Notes: generated by a model from the sequence alone, not told the origin. Numbered from the stretch's first letter, positions 1 through 10,131 are shown. The stretch: DNA of 64,000 nucleotides from a bacterium SCSIO 12844 (GCA_024397935.1 CP073743.1:1364001-1428000), one strand, 5' to 3'. Program-made: numbers and translations.

Positions 1-2
1 TC

Positions 3-82
3 ATAATTTTAAATATAATTTTTTATTGTGTACTTCATTATATATCTTATATAGGCATGATAAAGTAAATTATAATTTTAAA
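3..82. repeat. 11-bp direct repeat upstream of the XRE gene
   Basis: The string ATAATTTTAAA occurs at 3-13 and again at 72-82, immediately before the start codon of the small regulator. No Shine-Dalgarno sequence lies between the second copy and the ATG. In such AT-rich DNA the match may be chance. If real, it could be an operator for the adjacent autoregulator. This is inference only. Confidence 0.25.
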
Positions 83-83
83 A

Positions 84-323
84 ATGAAATTTGAAGCACA
101 AAGAAAATCAAAAGATTATTTTAATTTTAAAATGTCAATTGCATTGGCTCTTAAAGAGTATATGAATAAAAATAACCTTGGCTTTAATGAAATTAAAAGA
201 CAATTAGGTACGAGTGATTCTCAGACTAGTAGAATATTAAAAGGCGAAACTAATTTTACAACACAAACAATTTTTAAAATTGCACAAGTAATTGGAAAAC
301 AACCTAAAGTTGTTTTTGAATGA
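84..323 (+). CDS. Small XRE-family helix-turn-helix regulator (HigA-like)
   Basis: This 79-residue protein is essentially one lambda-repressor-type HTH domain. The core (about residues 22-75) has the usual order of helices, with a recognition-helix segment around TSDSQTSRILKGE and a following FKIAQVIG helix. Such single-domain proteins are often antitoxins or phage-type regulators. A partner toxin would normally lie just upstream, but only 83 bases of upstream sequence are present, so pairing cannot be tested here. There is no recognisable ribosome-binding site before the ATG. An internal ATG at 132 is a possible shorter start. Role as an antitoxin is inference. Confidence 0.7.
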   Translation: MKFEAQRKSKDYFNFKMSIALALKEYMNKNNLGFNEIKRQLGTSDSQTSRILKGETNFTTQTIFKIAQVIGKQPKVVFE

Positions 324-349
324 TTATATGATTAGGCCCTAAAAATTTA

Positions 350-1882
350 TTAATTCACCTCTTTTTGCCTACGCCTAATCACTAAACCTAAAATAAGTGA
401 TAAAAAGATCAGCATTAAAACAGGAGTCATACCATAGCGCACCCAAGGTGTTTGACCTTTCATTGCATAAACGGTACCTTCAAGAACACCACGCTTAAAT
501 GGGGGATAGGTAATCACTTTATTAGGAGTGATAATAGCAGTGATGCCATCATTAGTTGCTTGAATGATTGATTTACCAAGTTCAATCGAGCGCATATGGG
601 TTATTTGTAAGTGTTGCCATGGCGCAATTGTTTTACCAAACCAACCATCATCAGTAATTGTCGCAATTAAATTTGCAGTTTGTGCATCTTTACGCACAAG
701 TGATGGAAAAGCAATCTCATAACAAATAAATAATGCAACATCCATATTTTGCATTGTAACAGTTCCCTGATCAGCTGGTCCTTCTGTAAATTCACTCATT
801 GGTTGGTTCATCCATGTCATAATTGGTAAGAAGATACTTCTTAGAGGTAAATATTCACCAAAAGGAACTAGATGTTGCTTTTTATATTCCCCATAGCCAT
901 AACCAACCACTATCGCGCCATTATAATACTTACCATATGGGTTACCCAAAGGCATTCCAAGCAGAATAGCACTATTATGGTTAATGGCAAATTGATTAAG
1001 ATTTTTTACATAAGGTGCAACATACATTGGAAAATTAGGAATAGAATTTTCTGGCCAAAAAATTAAATCAGCAGGGTGCTTTTCAGTTAAGTCTAAATAT
1101 GTTTTTTGAATATATTTTAAATGCTCAGGATCCCATTTAGTCGTTGGTTTAATATTACCTTGAATTAAAGACACTGAAAGTGGTTTTCCTTTTTTAATCG
1201 TCCATTGTTGATCTTGTAAGAAAAACCAGCCAAGTGCCCAAAGAACAATAATTATGACAATAGCAATGCATCTTGCAGAGTTACGTTTGGTTCTGACAAA
1301 CATAATTAAAGCTGAAGCGCACAAGCAAACTGCAAAGCTAACAAGATAAACACTACCAGCCTCTGCTAAACCACCCAAATAAGTATCTGTTTGCGTATAA
1401 CCTACAAAAAGCCAAGGAAAACCAGTAAAAATCCAACTTCTAATCCATTCAAAGAGTGTCCAAGTTGCAGGATAAATAAAACAAAGTTGGTAAGAATTTT
1501 TCTCTTTAGAGCATAATTTTTGATTTAAAAAGCCAACGATAGCTGGGAAAAGTGATAATACCATAATAAATAATAAAGTGATAAATACCGCTAATGGCGT
1601 AGATGTATTACCATAAGTATGTATGCTGACATAAACCCATGAAATACCAGTACCAAAATTACCTAAACCAAATAAATAACCAAGATAAAAAGCATACTTA
1701 CCTGTTTTAGCACCTGACCAAAGATAGAATAAAACAATTAAACTAATAAACGCGATAACCCATATGTGAAAGGGTGCAAACGCTAAAGTTAATATTGCAC
1801 CACAAATAAATGCAATAATAGATGAAAGGATGAATTTAAGCTTGTTATTTTTTTTATTCTTCGTTGTCGTTTTGGGTTTCAT
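350..1882 (-). CDS. lnt: Apolipoprotein N-acyltransferase
   Basis: Inner-membrane enzyme that adds the third acyl chain to the N-terminal cysteine of lipoproteins. The 510-residue length is normal. The first 225 residues hold several membrane segments and the rest is a periplasmic nitrilase-like (CN-hydrolase) domain. The catalytic triad is visible: Glu278 in WPEN, Lys335 just before LVPFGE, and Cys387 in FICYE. It is the last gene of a minus-strand group after miaB, phoH, ybeY and corC. Its start overlaps the end of corC by 29 bases, which suggests translational coupling. This gene order is the one known from E. coli. Confidence 0.97.
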   Translation of the reverse strand: MKPKTTTKNKKNNKLKFILSSIIAFICGAILTLAFAPFHIWVIAFISLIVLFYLWSGAKTGKYAFYLGYLFGLGNFGTGISWVYVSIHTYGNTSTPLAVFITLLFIMVLSLFPAIVGFLNQKLCSKEKNSYQLCFIYPATWTLFEWIRSWIFTGFPWLFVGYTQTDTYLGGLAEAGSVYLVSFAVCLCASALIMFVRTKRNSARCIAIVIIIVLWALGWFFLQDQQWTIKKGKPLSVSLIQGNIKPTTKWDPEHLKYIQKTYLDLTEKHPADLIFWPENSIPNFPMYVAPYVKNLNQFAINHNSAILLGMPLGNPYGKYYNGAIVVGYGYGEYKKQHLVPFGEYLPLRSIFLPIMTWMNQPMSEFTEGPADQGTVTMQNMDVALFICYEIAFPSLVRKDAQTANLIATITDDGWFGKTIAPWQHLQITHMRSIELGKSIIQATNDGITAIITPNKVITYPPFKRGVLEGTVYAMKGQTPWVRYGMTPVLMLIFLSLILGLVIRRRQKEVN

Positions 1883-2732
1883 TCAAAGTTACTCTTAACG
1901 TATTGATCTTCCTGTTATCAGCATTTAAAACCGTAAAAGTAAATTTGTCAAATGTAACGACCTCTCCAGCACGAGGTACATGTTCTAATTGTTTTAAAAT
2001 TAACCCGCCAACGGTATCCATTTCTTCATTATCTAAACTACAATCAAAGTACACATTAAAATCATCTACTTCAGTAATCGCATCAACAATATATTCAGTA
2101 TCAGATTTTTTAGTAATATGTTCAGGTTCATTATCGAACTCATCTTCAATGTTACCGACAATTTCTTCAAGAATATCTTCAATGGTTATTAGTCCTGATA
2201 TCGTACCGTACTCATCAACTACAATAGCTAAGTGATTGTGCTTTGTTTTAAATTCGCGTAAAAGACTATCTAATCGTTTTGACTCAGGTACAAATAGTGC
2301 GGGTCTTAATATTTTTCTTATATCAATTTTTTGACAAACAACTTCTTGTAGTTGATCATCCATAAAAAATTGCATTAAATCTTTTGTATGTAAAATGCCA
2401 GTAATATCTTCCTTTTCTTCATCAAAAACAGGGATACGTGTATGAGCACAGGATATAAGAATTGGTAAATATTCATCTTGAGTCATATCAATATTAATTG
2501 TTGTCATTTGTGAACGCGTAACCATAATATCTCTAACTTGCATATTAGAAACGTTAATTACACCCTCAATCATATGATGTGCATCATCATCAATAATTTT
2601 TTCTTTGACTGCATCATTAACAATATTTAATAAAGATTGTTTTGTTTGTGGTTTAGCAGATATTTTATTGAGTAGTTTATTTAGCCAGGATGGTTGTTTA
2701 CCTTTAGGTTTACTACTCGAGTGATCATCCAT
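1854..2732 (-). CDS. corC: CorC/YbeX-type CBS-domain protein
   Basis: This 292-residue cytosolic protein has two CBS motifs (about residues 65-190; note VRDIMVTRSQM and VVDEYGTISGLITIEDILEE) followed by a CorC_HlyC C-terminal domain. The family has been linked to magnesium/cobalt handling and, in enterobacteria, to ribosome maturation with YbeY. No membrane domain is present, so this is the short CorC/YbeX type rather than a CNNM-like transporter. It overlaps ybeY by 8 bases upstream and lnt by 29 bases downstream. The terminal residues are strongly acidic. Confidence 0.93.
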   Translation of the reverse strand: MDDHSSSKPKGKQPSWLNKLLNKISAKPQTKQSLLNIVNDAVKEKIIDDDAHHMIEGVINVSNMQVRDIMVTRSQMTTINIDMTQDEYLPILISCAHTRIPVFDEEKEDITGILHTKDLMQFFMDDQLQEVVCQKIDIRKILRPALFVPESKRLDSLLREFKTKHNHLAIVVDEYGTISGLITIEDILEEIVGNIEDEFDNEPEHITKKSDTEYIVDAITEVDDFNVYFDCSLDNEEMDTVGGLILKQLEHVPRAGEVVTFDKFTFTVLNADNRKINTLRVTLNETQNDNEE

Positions 2733-3219
2733 TAATTACCTCCGGATCATAAGGGTTAGGAATCGCCAATTGTTGTAGTAGTTTTATTTCTAATGCTTCC
2801 ATTTCTTCTCTATCTTCCCTACTTATATGATCATAGCCAATTAAGTGAAGTAGGCCATGAATGAGAATATGTGTTTGGTGATGGTTTAATCGTTTTTCTT
2901 GATCCTTTGCCTCTTTAACTAAAACATCAGGACAAACAATTAAGTCACCTAAAAAGTTATCATCTATTGCATCATCTGGCAAGCCTGGCGGTGCGATGAA
3001 TGGAAATGATAAGATGTTCGTTGGGCTATTTTTATCCCTGAATTGATGATTAAGGCTCTGCATGTCATCCAAAGATAGATAAGTTAAACTTAAAGATGCA
3101 GAGTAAATTTTCTCATGAAGTAAAACAAGGCTTAACCACTGATGAATTTCATCAGATTTAGGTAAGTTATTAAACTGATTATCATGAAGAATATCAATGG
3201 TTAAAGTTAATGTAGGCAT
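2725..3219 (-). CDS. ybeY: Endoribonuclease YbeY
   Basis: This 164-residue single-domain metalloprotein carries the diagnostic zinc-binding signature HGLLHLIGYDH near residues 130-140. YbeY matures the 3' end of 16S rRNA and takes part in late 30S quality control. The central N-S-P-T-N-I-L-S-F-P stretch is also typical of the family. It lies 8 bases after phoH and overlaps corC by 8 bases, so it belongs to the same transcription unit. Confidence 0.96.
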   Translation of the reverse strand: MPTLTLTIDILHDNQFNNLPKSDEIHQWLSLVLLHEKIYSASLSLTYLSLDDMQSLNHQFRDKNSPTNILSFPFIAPPGLPDDAIDDNFLGDLIVCPDVLVKEAKDQEKRLNHHQTHILIHGLLHLIGYDHISREDREEMEALEIKLLQQLAIPNPYDPEVING

Positions 3220-3227
3220 TAATTTAT

Positions 3228-4247
3228 TCAGTGTTCCTTTTTATTAAACTTTCGATGTTTGTGGAAACGTTTATGTTCACTGATATCATCTGATGAAGAT
3301 TCATAAGTGTCATATGCTGAGATTACTTGTTGAACTAAAGTATGACGAACAACATCAGCAGTATCAAAAAATGTCATACTGATATCATTGACACTCGCTA
3401 ATACTTCAATGGCATGACGTAGTCCAGGAATTGTACCTTTTGGTAGGTCAACCTGGGTAATATCACCAGTGATGACGGCTTTTGAATTAAAGCCAATACG
3501 AGTTAAGAACATTTTCATTTGTTCTTTTGTCGTATTTTGACCTTCATCTAAGATAATAAATGCATCATTTAAAGTACGTCCACGCATATAGGCTAATGGT
3601 GCAATTTCAATGACTTGTTTGGCAATTAGACGAGTGACTGTTTCAACACCCATTAAATCATAAAGTGCATCATACATAGGCCTTAGATAAGGATCAACTT
3701 TTTGAGATAAATCGCCTGGTAAAAAGCCTAAGCGTTCACCAGCTTCAACAGCTGGACGAACTAAAATAATACGTTTGACTTGGTCAAACTCTAAAGCGCC
3801 GACAGCACAAGCAACAGCTAAAAAAGTTTTACCTGTTCCAGCAGGGCCAATACCAAAATTAATATCATATTTTCCTATTCGTCGAACATAACGTTCTTGG
3901 TTAACCGTCCTAGGTTTAATTGTATGTTGTTTGGTTTGAATAAAGGATTGTTCTTCAAAACGGGGTTGTTGTTCACGGGTTGCAGAAGCAAGTGATTGTA
4001 ATGTAACGTTTAATTCATGGTTATCTAAATGAAGTGACTTTTCAGTCTGATGGTAGAGGGATTTAATAAAGCGTTCCGACTCAGAGACGGCGGTTTTAGG
4101 TCCAACAATGTGAAACTGGTAGCCGCGTTGATTGACCTCCACAGCAAGGTAACGCTCAATAAGATGGAGGTTCTCATTGAGGTGACCACAGAGGGCCGCT
4201 AATCGATTAGGGTCTTGTGGTTCAAGTACAAATTGCGCTGTTCGCAT
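3228..4247 (-). CDS. ybeZ: PhoH-family ATPase (YbeZ)
   Basis: This 339-residue cytosolic ATPase has an N-terminal KH-like region (residues 1-85) and a PhoH NTPase core. The Walker A motif is GPAGTGKT and the Walker B region is FIILDEGQNTT. YbeZ is the usual partner of YbeY and is thought to help it act on ribosomal RNA. It sits 2 bases after miaB and 8 bases before ybeY. The C-terminus is rich in His and Lys, with no other unusual feature. Confidence 0.95.
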   Translation of the reverse strand: MRTAQFVLEPQDPNRLAALCGHLNENLHLIERYLAVEVNQRGYQFHIVGPKTAVSESERFIKSLYHQTEKSLHLDNHELNVTLQSLASATREQQPRFEEQSFIQTKQHTIKPRTVNQERYVRRIGKYDINFGIGPAGTGKTFLAVACAVGALEFDQVKRIILVRPAVEAGERLGFLPGDLSQKVDPYLRPMYDALYDLMGVETVTRLIAKQVIEIAPLAYMRGRTLNDAFIILDEGQNTTKEQMKMFLTRIGFNSKAVITGDITQVDLPKGTIPGLRHAIEVLASVNDISMTFFDTADVVRHTLVQQVISAYDTYESSSDDISEHKRFHKHRKFNKKEH

Positions 4248-4249
4248 AT

Positions 4250-5608
4250 TTAAGTCAATTCTCCTCTTAGTGAGTTAGGTAGTGCTTCCGTAATGACAAC
4301 ATCAACGAATTGTCCCATCAAGTTATGTGAACCTGAAAAATTAACAACGCGGTTGTTCTCAGTACGACCCATTAGTTGATTAGGATCTTTTTTAGATGTG
4401 CCATCAACTAAAATTCTTTGTGTAGAACCTACCATGCGACGGCTAATACGAAGTGCATTATTGTTTAATACTTCCTGTAGTTGTTTCAATCGTTCTTTTT
4501 TTACTTCCATTGGAGTATCATCTATTAAATTTGCCGCTGGTGTTCCTGGTCTCTTACTGTAAATAAAGCTGAATGACTGATCAAAATCAACTTCTTTTAC
4601 AAAAGAAATTAATTTTTCAAAGTCTTCATCAGTTTCACCTGGAAAGCCAACAATAAAGTCTGATGATATCGTAATATCTGGACGTAGTTTTTTAAGTTTG
4701 CGAATTTTCTGTTTAAATTCAAGGATAGTATGGCCTCTTTTCATTTGTGCTAAGATACGATCAGAGCCATGTTGAACAGGTAAATGTAGATGATTAGCCA
4801 ATTCATCTACTTCACCATATGCTTCAATTAAATTATTTGAAAATTCAACAGGATGAGAAGTAGTAAAACGTACTCTACCTACGCCATCGATAGCAGAAAT
4901 AAAGTGAATTAGTAGAGCTAAGTCGGCAGTATCACCATTTGTCATTTTACCTAAATAGTGATTAACATTTTGTCCAAGTAAGGTAATTTCTTTAACACCT
5001 TGTTCAGCCAATGATGCACACTCTGCAATGACATCTTCAAATGGGCGTGATACTTCAGGCCCTCGCGTATAAGGCACAACACAATAAGCGCAATATTTAT
5101 CACAGCCTTCCATAATTGAAACAAAAGCTTTAACACCTTCGGCTTTAGGCTCTGGCAAATTATCAAATTTTTCAATTTCAGGAAAAGAGATATCAACTTG
5201 TGCTTTCCCTTGAATATGCTTACGCTTAATCATATCAGGCAGTCTGTGTATTGTTTGTGGTCCAAATACAACATCAACAAAAGGAGCGCGTTTAATAATA
5301 TTTTCACCTTCTTGAGAAGCAACACAACCACCAACACCAATAACGAGATGCGATTTTAATTTTTTTAGTTGTTTCCATCTGCCTAGTTCGTGAAATACTT
5401 TTTCTTGCGCTTTTTCTCTAATAGAACAGGTATTAATTAAAATGATGTCAGCTTCAGATGGCTTTTCAGTCATTTCTGTATGAAAGTTTTCATTTAAAAC
5501 TTCTTTCATTCTTGATGAATCATATTCATTCATCTGACAACCTAATGTTTTAATAAACAGCTTTTTAAATGGTCTTATTTCAGTTGTATTTATGGCTGCT
5601 TCAGTCAT
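4250..5608 (-). CDS. miaB: tRNA-2-methylthio-N6-isopentenyladenosine synthase MiaB
   Basis: This radical-SAM methylthiotransferase converts i6A37 to ms2i6A37 in tRNAs reading UNN codons. Domain order over 452 residues is the N-terminal UPF0004 domain with three cluster cysteines (first in [10 protein letters not shown]), the radical-SAM core with CDKYCAYC near residue 168, and a C-terminal TRAM domain. It lies 67 bases after cydC on the same strand and starts the classic miaB-phoH-ybeY-corC-lnt run. The gap to cydC could hold its own promoter, but I see no strong one. Confidence 0.97.
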   Translation of the reverse strand: MTEAAINTTEIRPFKKLFIKTLGCQMNEYDSSRMKEVLNENFHTEMTEKPSEADIILINTCSIREKAQEKVFHELGRWKQLKKLKSHLVIGVGGCVASQEGENIIKRAPFVDVVFGPQTIHRLPDMIKRKHIQGKAQVDISFPEIEKFDNLPEPKAEGVKAFVSIMEGCDKYCAYCVVPYTRGPEVSRPFEDVIAECASLAEQGVKEITLLGQNVNHYLGKMTNGDTADLALLIHFISAIDGVGRVRFTTSHPVEFSNNLIEAYGEVDELANHLHLPVQHGSDRILAQMKRGHTILEFKQKIRKLKKLRPDITISSDFIVGFPGETDEDFEKLISFVKEVDFDQSFSFIYSKRPGTPAANLIDDTPMEVKKERLKQLQEVLNNNALRISRRMVGSTQRILVDGTSKKDPNQLMGRTENNRVVNFSGSHNLMGQFVDVVITEALPNSLRGELT

Positions 5609-5675
5609 GGTTAATTACCTGTTTTATTCATTTTTTTTGTTAAATGGAAAAATTTGTGCATAAGCTTAACGCTTT

Positions 5676-7352
5676 TTATAATAAAACACCAGTATCTTTT
5701 GTATTAAGGTTAATGCGCTTTTGCATCATATTCATCGCAGTTAAACTATGTGTTGCCATGATAATCGTTTTTTTATTGGCCAACTGTTTAATTGCTTGAA
5801 GGACTTCAGTTTGAGTCTGTCGATCAAGGTTCTCTGTTGGTTCATCTAAAAGTACAATGGGTGCTTTTGATAATAGTGCTCTTGTAAGCATGAGTCGTTT
5901 GCGTTGACCCCCTGAAAAGTTTTCACCAAATTCACCAACAAATGTATCAAGTTTATTAGGTAGATCTAAAACATGCAGTTTTAATGAAACATGTTCAAGC
6001 GCTTGATAAATCTCATTATCTGATGCATCACTATTAGCGAGTTTTAAATTATCACGAATCGTTGCTTGAAAAAGATGGGCTTGCTGTTCTATATAAATGA
6101 CTAGTTGGCGAAGTTGTGATTCTGAAAATTTACGAATATCGACATCACCAATGGTAATTGTGCCTGTTTGTGTATCCCAAATACGACATAGTAGCTGTAA
6201 TAATGTTGATTTACCTGATCCAGTTTCACCAATTAATGCAAATTGTGATTTTTCAGGGATTGTTAAATTAAAGTCAGATAGAACTGTTCCTCTTTGATTA
6301 TAACTAAATGATATATCTTTAAATGCAACTTCATAGTGTTTTAGATTAATTGGCTGATGGTGTTCAAAAGTAACTTGTGGTTTCAATTCATTTAGCTCAC
6401 TTAAACGTTTAGCGGCAGCATTGGTTTTGCCAAGATATTGATAAGCCAATGGCAGTGCCATGACAGACTCATACATAGCTAAAAGCCCTAAAGCGATTAA
6501 AGCAATATTAGCACCATTTAACTGACCACTAATTGTTGCATTAACTGCGATATATAGAGTAATACAAATTGTACTCCATAAAATAGTTTGGGTTAATGCT
6601 TGGCCAAAGCCATTAAAATGGCTCATTTTTCTTTGTAGCTGAATTAGTTTTTGATTTAAAGTATTAATCTTTTGCTGTTGTAGCTCTATATGGTTAAAAA
6701 TAATTAATTCAGATAGACCATGAATCATTTGTACCGTATCTGTTTTTAGGCGAGCCGTAATTGAGTTAATTTCTTTAGCGGTTTTAGTGCTTAATGTACC
6801 AATAAAAATTGGGATTACAAAACCGCTAACCAGTAAACTAATTAATGTAATCACAGCGATAGTCATATTAAAAAATGAAAAAAAGATAAATGAAGCAATG
6901 GCAATAATAATTGCAGTGAAAGTCGGTGAAAGTACTCGGATAAATAAATTATCTAGCTGATCAACATCTGAAACCATTCGGTTAAGTAAATCACCCCGTT
7001 TATGACTTAAAAGGTGAGCGGGTGCTAAAGGTTCTAGTCTTTGATAAGTCCAAAGACGTAAATTAGTTAAAATTTTAAATGTTGCCTCATGAGAGATAAC
7101 ACGTTCACCATAGCGATTTACAGTTCGCATGAGTGAGAAAAAACGTACGCCTGTTGCCGGCATAAAAAAGTTAAACTGGGCTGCTACCTGATAAGATAAG
7201 CCAGCATAAGCGGTTGCTGAAATAAACCAGCCAGATAGGGACATTAAGCCTATTGAAGATAAAATTGTTGCAATACTTAAGCCAGTACTTAAGACCATCC
7301 ACCATAATTGGCGTTTGAATACAGGGATTAAAGCTTGGTAATGTTTAAGCAT
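5676..7352 (-). CDS. cydC: Cysteine/glutathione exporter subunit CydC
   Basis: One half of the heterodimeric ABC exporter CydDC, which moves cysteine and glutathione to the periplasm and is needed to assemble cytochrome bd oxidase. The 558-residue protein has a six-helix membrane domain (about 1-300) and a nucleotide-binding domain with Walker A GETGSGKST (375-383), signature FSGGQRKR (about 479) and Walker B LLDEP (501-505). Its start overlaps the end of cydD by 8 bases. The oxidase genes cydAB are not in this window. Confidence 0.93.
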   Translation of the reverse strand: MLKHYQALIPVFKRQLWWMVLSTGLSIATILSSIGLMSLSGWFISATAYAGLSYQVAAQFNFFMPATGVRFFSLMRTVNRYGERVISHEATFKILTNLRLWTYQRLEPLAPAHLLSHKRGDLLNRMVSDVDQLDNLFIRVLSPTFTAIIIAIASFIFFSFFNMTIAVITLISLLVSGFVIPIFIGTLSTKTAKEINSITARLKTDTVQMIHGLSELIIFNHIELQQQKINTLNQKLIQLQRKMSHFNGFGQALTQTILWSTICITLYIAVNATISGQLNGANIALIALGLLAMYESVMALPLAYQYLGKTNAAAKRLSELNELKPQVTFEHHQPINLKHYEVAFKDISFSYNQRGTVLSDFNLTIPEKSQFALIGETGSGKSTLLQLLCRIWDTQTGTITIGDVDIRKFSESQLRQLVIYIEQQAHLFQATIRDNLKLANSDASDNEIYQALEHVSLKLHVLDLPNKLDTFVGEFGENFSGGQRKRLMLTRALLSKAPIVLLDEPTENLDRQTQTEVLQAIKQLANKKTIIMATHSLTAMNMMQKRINLNTKDTGVLL

Positions 7353-9162
7353 AGCTAACTTCTCCTTGTATGTTTTTTAATAGTGTTTGCAAATAACTAG
7401 AGGGTTTGCTAGATAAGGTTTTATAATCCCCACTTTGAATTATTTTACCTTCATTTAAAATTAAAATCTGATCGACAGCTTCTAAGTGCTCAAGTCTATG
7501 GGTTGCCATGATGATGGTTTTATTTTTTAAGCGGCTTTTAAGCATATCCATAATTAAGTGCTCATGCTCATAATCTAATGATTGAGTTGGTTCATCAAGG
7601 ATGACTAGTGGTGCATCTTTTAATAAAGTTCGTGCAAGTGCAAAGCGTTGTGCTTGACCACCGGATAAGCCAATACTGTTTTCACCAATAATTGTATTTA
7701 ATCCATTGGGTAGTTGATTAACTAACGTTTTTAGTTGTACATCTTCAAGTACTTGGTTGATTTCACTTTCTGTTGCATCAGGTTTAGCCATTAATAAATT
7801 ATCGTAAAGTGTGCCACTAAATAGTTTAGGTATTTGCCCAAGCCAGCTGATTTGTTGATACCAGTTGTTTGGGTTCATTGCATTTAAATTAGTTTGATTG
7901 ATACATATTTCACCATTTGAGGGTACTAAAAATCGCAGCAATAAATTTAAAAAACTCGACTTACCTGCACCGCTTGGGCCTAATAATATAATTTTTTGTT
8001 TTGGCTTAATTTCAACATTAATATGATTTAGTGCTGGAGTAGATGATTCACTGTAAGATAAATCAACTTGTTTAAATGTGATGGTATCTTCAGCTAAATT
8101 AAACGTATTTGTTTTTACTGAATCATTAATGGGTTGATTGGATTTATGTAAATCATAATCAAATAGTTTTTTTAATTCAGTTGCAGCACCAACAGCTTCA
8201 GCTCTGGCATGATAGTGTGTACTTAATTCTCTTAAGGGTAAGAAAAATTCAGGTGCTAATAGTAGGATAAATAGTGCACCAGTTAAACTGATATTTGAAA
8301 TAGACCACCAAATAGGGTTTGATGTGCCTTCGTTTAAAAAGCCCATCCCTAAATAAACAGCAACTATAGCAATCGAAACTGCAGCAAACACTTCTAAAAC
8401 AGCAGAAGATAAGAAAGCTACTCTTAAAACTTGCATAGTTGTAATGCGATATTGATCAGAAGTATGGTAAATATTTTTTTCTTCTGATTTACTTTTGCCA
8501 AATAGTTTTAATGTTGTTAAGCCATTTAAAACATCAAGAAAGTGGTTACTCATTTTAGCTAAGTTTTGGAAATGCTTTTGATGAACAGATTCAGCACCTA
8601 TACCAATAAGCGCCATAAAAAGTGGAATTAATGGTGCACAGATAAGTAAAATAAAACCGCTAGTTAAGCTTATGGGAAAAATAAAAACTAGAATGACAAT
8701 AGGTAAAAAAACAGCAATTGACATTTGTGGTAGATAATAAACTAAGTAGTTGTTTAGCGCTTCAACTTGTTCAATAGCATTTGAGACTAAATTACCACTT
8801 GAAAATGACTTAGCATGCACAGGACCCATTTGTTTAATTTTTTCTAGAACCTCTTCTCTTAAATTGGTTCTTATTTTTTCTGAAGTTTTAAAACTAATGC
8901 GTTCTTTTAACCAGATCAGTCCAGCTCTTAGAATAAATAGGCTAATAATGCCAATAAAATAAAACCATAAAGCTTCTGTAGTTTGATGTTTTAAATAAGC
9001 TGAATCAGCAATATGAGCGATACAGTAAGCAATTAGGATTAATAATATGCCACTTAAAGTACCAATTAGTGAAACAAGTAGTATATTTTTTTTAAGTGGA
9101 ATTGTCTTATTTTTTAACCAACGTGCAGCATCTTTAGTTTGTTGTTTATCTTTTGTTTTCAT
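7345..9162 (-). CDS. cydD: Cysteine/glutathione exporter subunit CydD
   Basis: Partner of CydC in the CydDC exporter. The 605-residue fusion has an N-terminal ABC transmembrane domain (about 25-320) and a nucleotide-binding domain with Walker A GPSGAGKSS (395-403), signature LSGGQAQR and a DEPTQSLD Walker B/D-loop. It is the first gene of the minus-strand block. A good TATAAT box lies about 36 bases upstream. Assignment to CydD rather than another exporter rests on the overlapped CydD-CydC pair and overall family resemblance. Confidence 0.92.
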   Translation of the reverse strand: MKTKDKQQTKDAARWLKNKTIPLKKNILLVSLIGTLSGILLILIAYCIAHIADSAYLKHQTTEALWFYFIGIISLFILRAGLIWLKERISFKTSEKIRTNLREEVLEKIKQMGPVHAKSFSSGNLVSNAIEQVEALNNYLVYYLPQMSIAVFLPIVILVFIFPISLTSGFILLICAPLIPLFMALIGIGAESVHQKHFQNLAKMSNHFLDVLNGLTTLKLFGKSKSEEKNIYHTSDQYRITTMQVLRVAFLSSAVLEVFAAVSIAIVAVYLGMGFLNEGTSNPIWWSISNISLTGALFILLLAPEFFLPLRELSTHYHARAEAVGAATELKKLFDYDLHKSNQPINDSVKTNTFNLAEDTITFKQVDLSYSESSTPALNHINVEIKPKQKIILLGPSGAGKSSFLNLLLRFLVPSNGEICINQTNLNAMNPNNWYQQISWLGQIPKLFSGTLYDNLLMAKPDATESEINQVLEDVQLKTLVNQLPNGLNTIIGENSIGLSGGQAQRFALARTLLKDAPLVILDEPTQSLDYEHEHLIMDMLKSRLKNKTIIMATHRLEHLEAVDQILILNEGKIIQSGDYKTLSSKPSSYLQTLLKNIQGEVSYA

Positions 9163-9197
9163 AAGTGGTAATTTTTCTACAGCTTATTTTGGCAGCT

Positions 9198-9203
9198 ATT
9201 ATA
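9198..9203 (-). promoter_or_regulatory. Probable -10 box of the cydD promoter
   Basis: On the minus strand this hexamer reads TATAAT and lies 36 bases before the cydD ATG. The -35 position holds only a weak TTTCTC/TTCTCA-like match. It is the only clear -10 box in the 180-base space between cydD and the divergent unknown gene at 9342. Confidence 0.45.
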
Positions 9204-9341
9204 ACGAATTTATCCGCTAAATGAGAAAAATAAATTCTAAAGTTTAAAATTGCAATAATTGACATTAATGATTAGTTTGTATTTTTTAATTTTTGAAATA
9301 TATTTAATATTTTAGAAGAGTTAATTTAAGGAAAGGTTTAT

Positions 9342-10121
9342 ATGTTTGATGAGTTAAAGGATTCAGTAGTTATTAATGTAGAAAATCAGGAATATGCTGT
9401 AGTACTGTCTGAAGAATTTGAAGAATGTTTAGCATTATTAGAAGGTATAAAAGAGCGAATCAAAAAACTTGAAGGAAATGAAAGTATAAATCTTAAAATA
9501 TTGGATCATTTAAGAGATTATTTAGAAAATGAATTTAGAATTCAAAATGGTGAATTAAATCAAAAGACAATTGATTTTTTTAATCGGCAATTAGACTCTG
9601 TTATTAATCCACATATACGAAAATTAAAAGAGTTTGATGAAACTGAAGTATATTCTAACATTAATGACGGAATTCAATTAGCTATAGCTGAAAATAAAAA
9701 TAAAAAAATAATGCTAGAACATTTACAGGCTAATTTAACAAGTCTATATGAAGATAAAAAGAGTCCTGCCAAAAATAAAGAAGAGCAATACTTAAATTAT
9801 TTTTTTCAAGCAGTTAGAATAGCGAGTCATTCAAATCATCCTTTAGAGTTTCGCACAACACCTTTTGGAAAAACGGATAATCCAATGAATACACTTGAGT
9901 TTAAGGCAGCTGAAAAAAATTTTTTAAATGTAAAAATACTGTTAGGGGTTAATGATAAGGATTGGAATACTGTTTTATATAAAAAGCCAGATACTAAGGC
10001 TTTTTTGAATTTAGAAATTGAAACCTATAGACAGAAAGTCAATAATAAAGTGGATGTACCACATCTATTTGTAGGCTTTGAGTCTCCTGATGAATATGTT
10101 GATTCGTTACATTTAAAGTAA
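9342..10121 (+). CDS. Uncharacterised coiled-coil protein, 259 aa
   Basis: I do not recognise this family. The protein is charged, predicted cytosolic, with no signal peptide or membrane segment. Residues 20-150 are mostly helical and likely form coiled coils (repeated E/K/L-rich heptad-like stretches). The remainder is mixed and ends in DSLHLK. A ribosome-binding site (AAGGAAAGG) precedes the ATG. It stands alone between divergent cydD and convergent epmB, whose stop lies 10 bases away. Its very AT-rich codon use suggests a lineage-specific gene. Confidence 0.6.
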   Translation: MFDELKDSVVINVENQEYAVVLSEEFEECLALLEGIKERIKKLEGNESINLKILDHLRDYLENEFRIQNGELNQKTIDFFNRQLDSVINPHIRKLKEFDETEVYSNINDGIQLAIAENKNKKIMLEHLQANLTSLYEDKKSPAKNKEEQYLNYFFQAVRIASHSNHPLEFRTTPFGKTDNPMNTLEFKAAEKNFLNVKILLGVNDKDWNTVLYKKPDTKAFLNLEIETYRQKVNNKVDVPHLFVGFESPDEYVDSLHLK

Positions 10122-10131
10122 GAGAATATAA

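Noticed and set aside
5676-9162. CydDC genes as a toxin or multidrug ABC exporter
   Set aside because: Two overlapped half-transporters with the CydD-CydC order and general resemblance favour the cytochrome bd assembly exporter.
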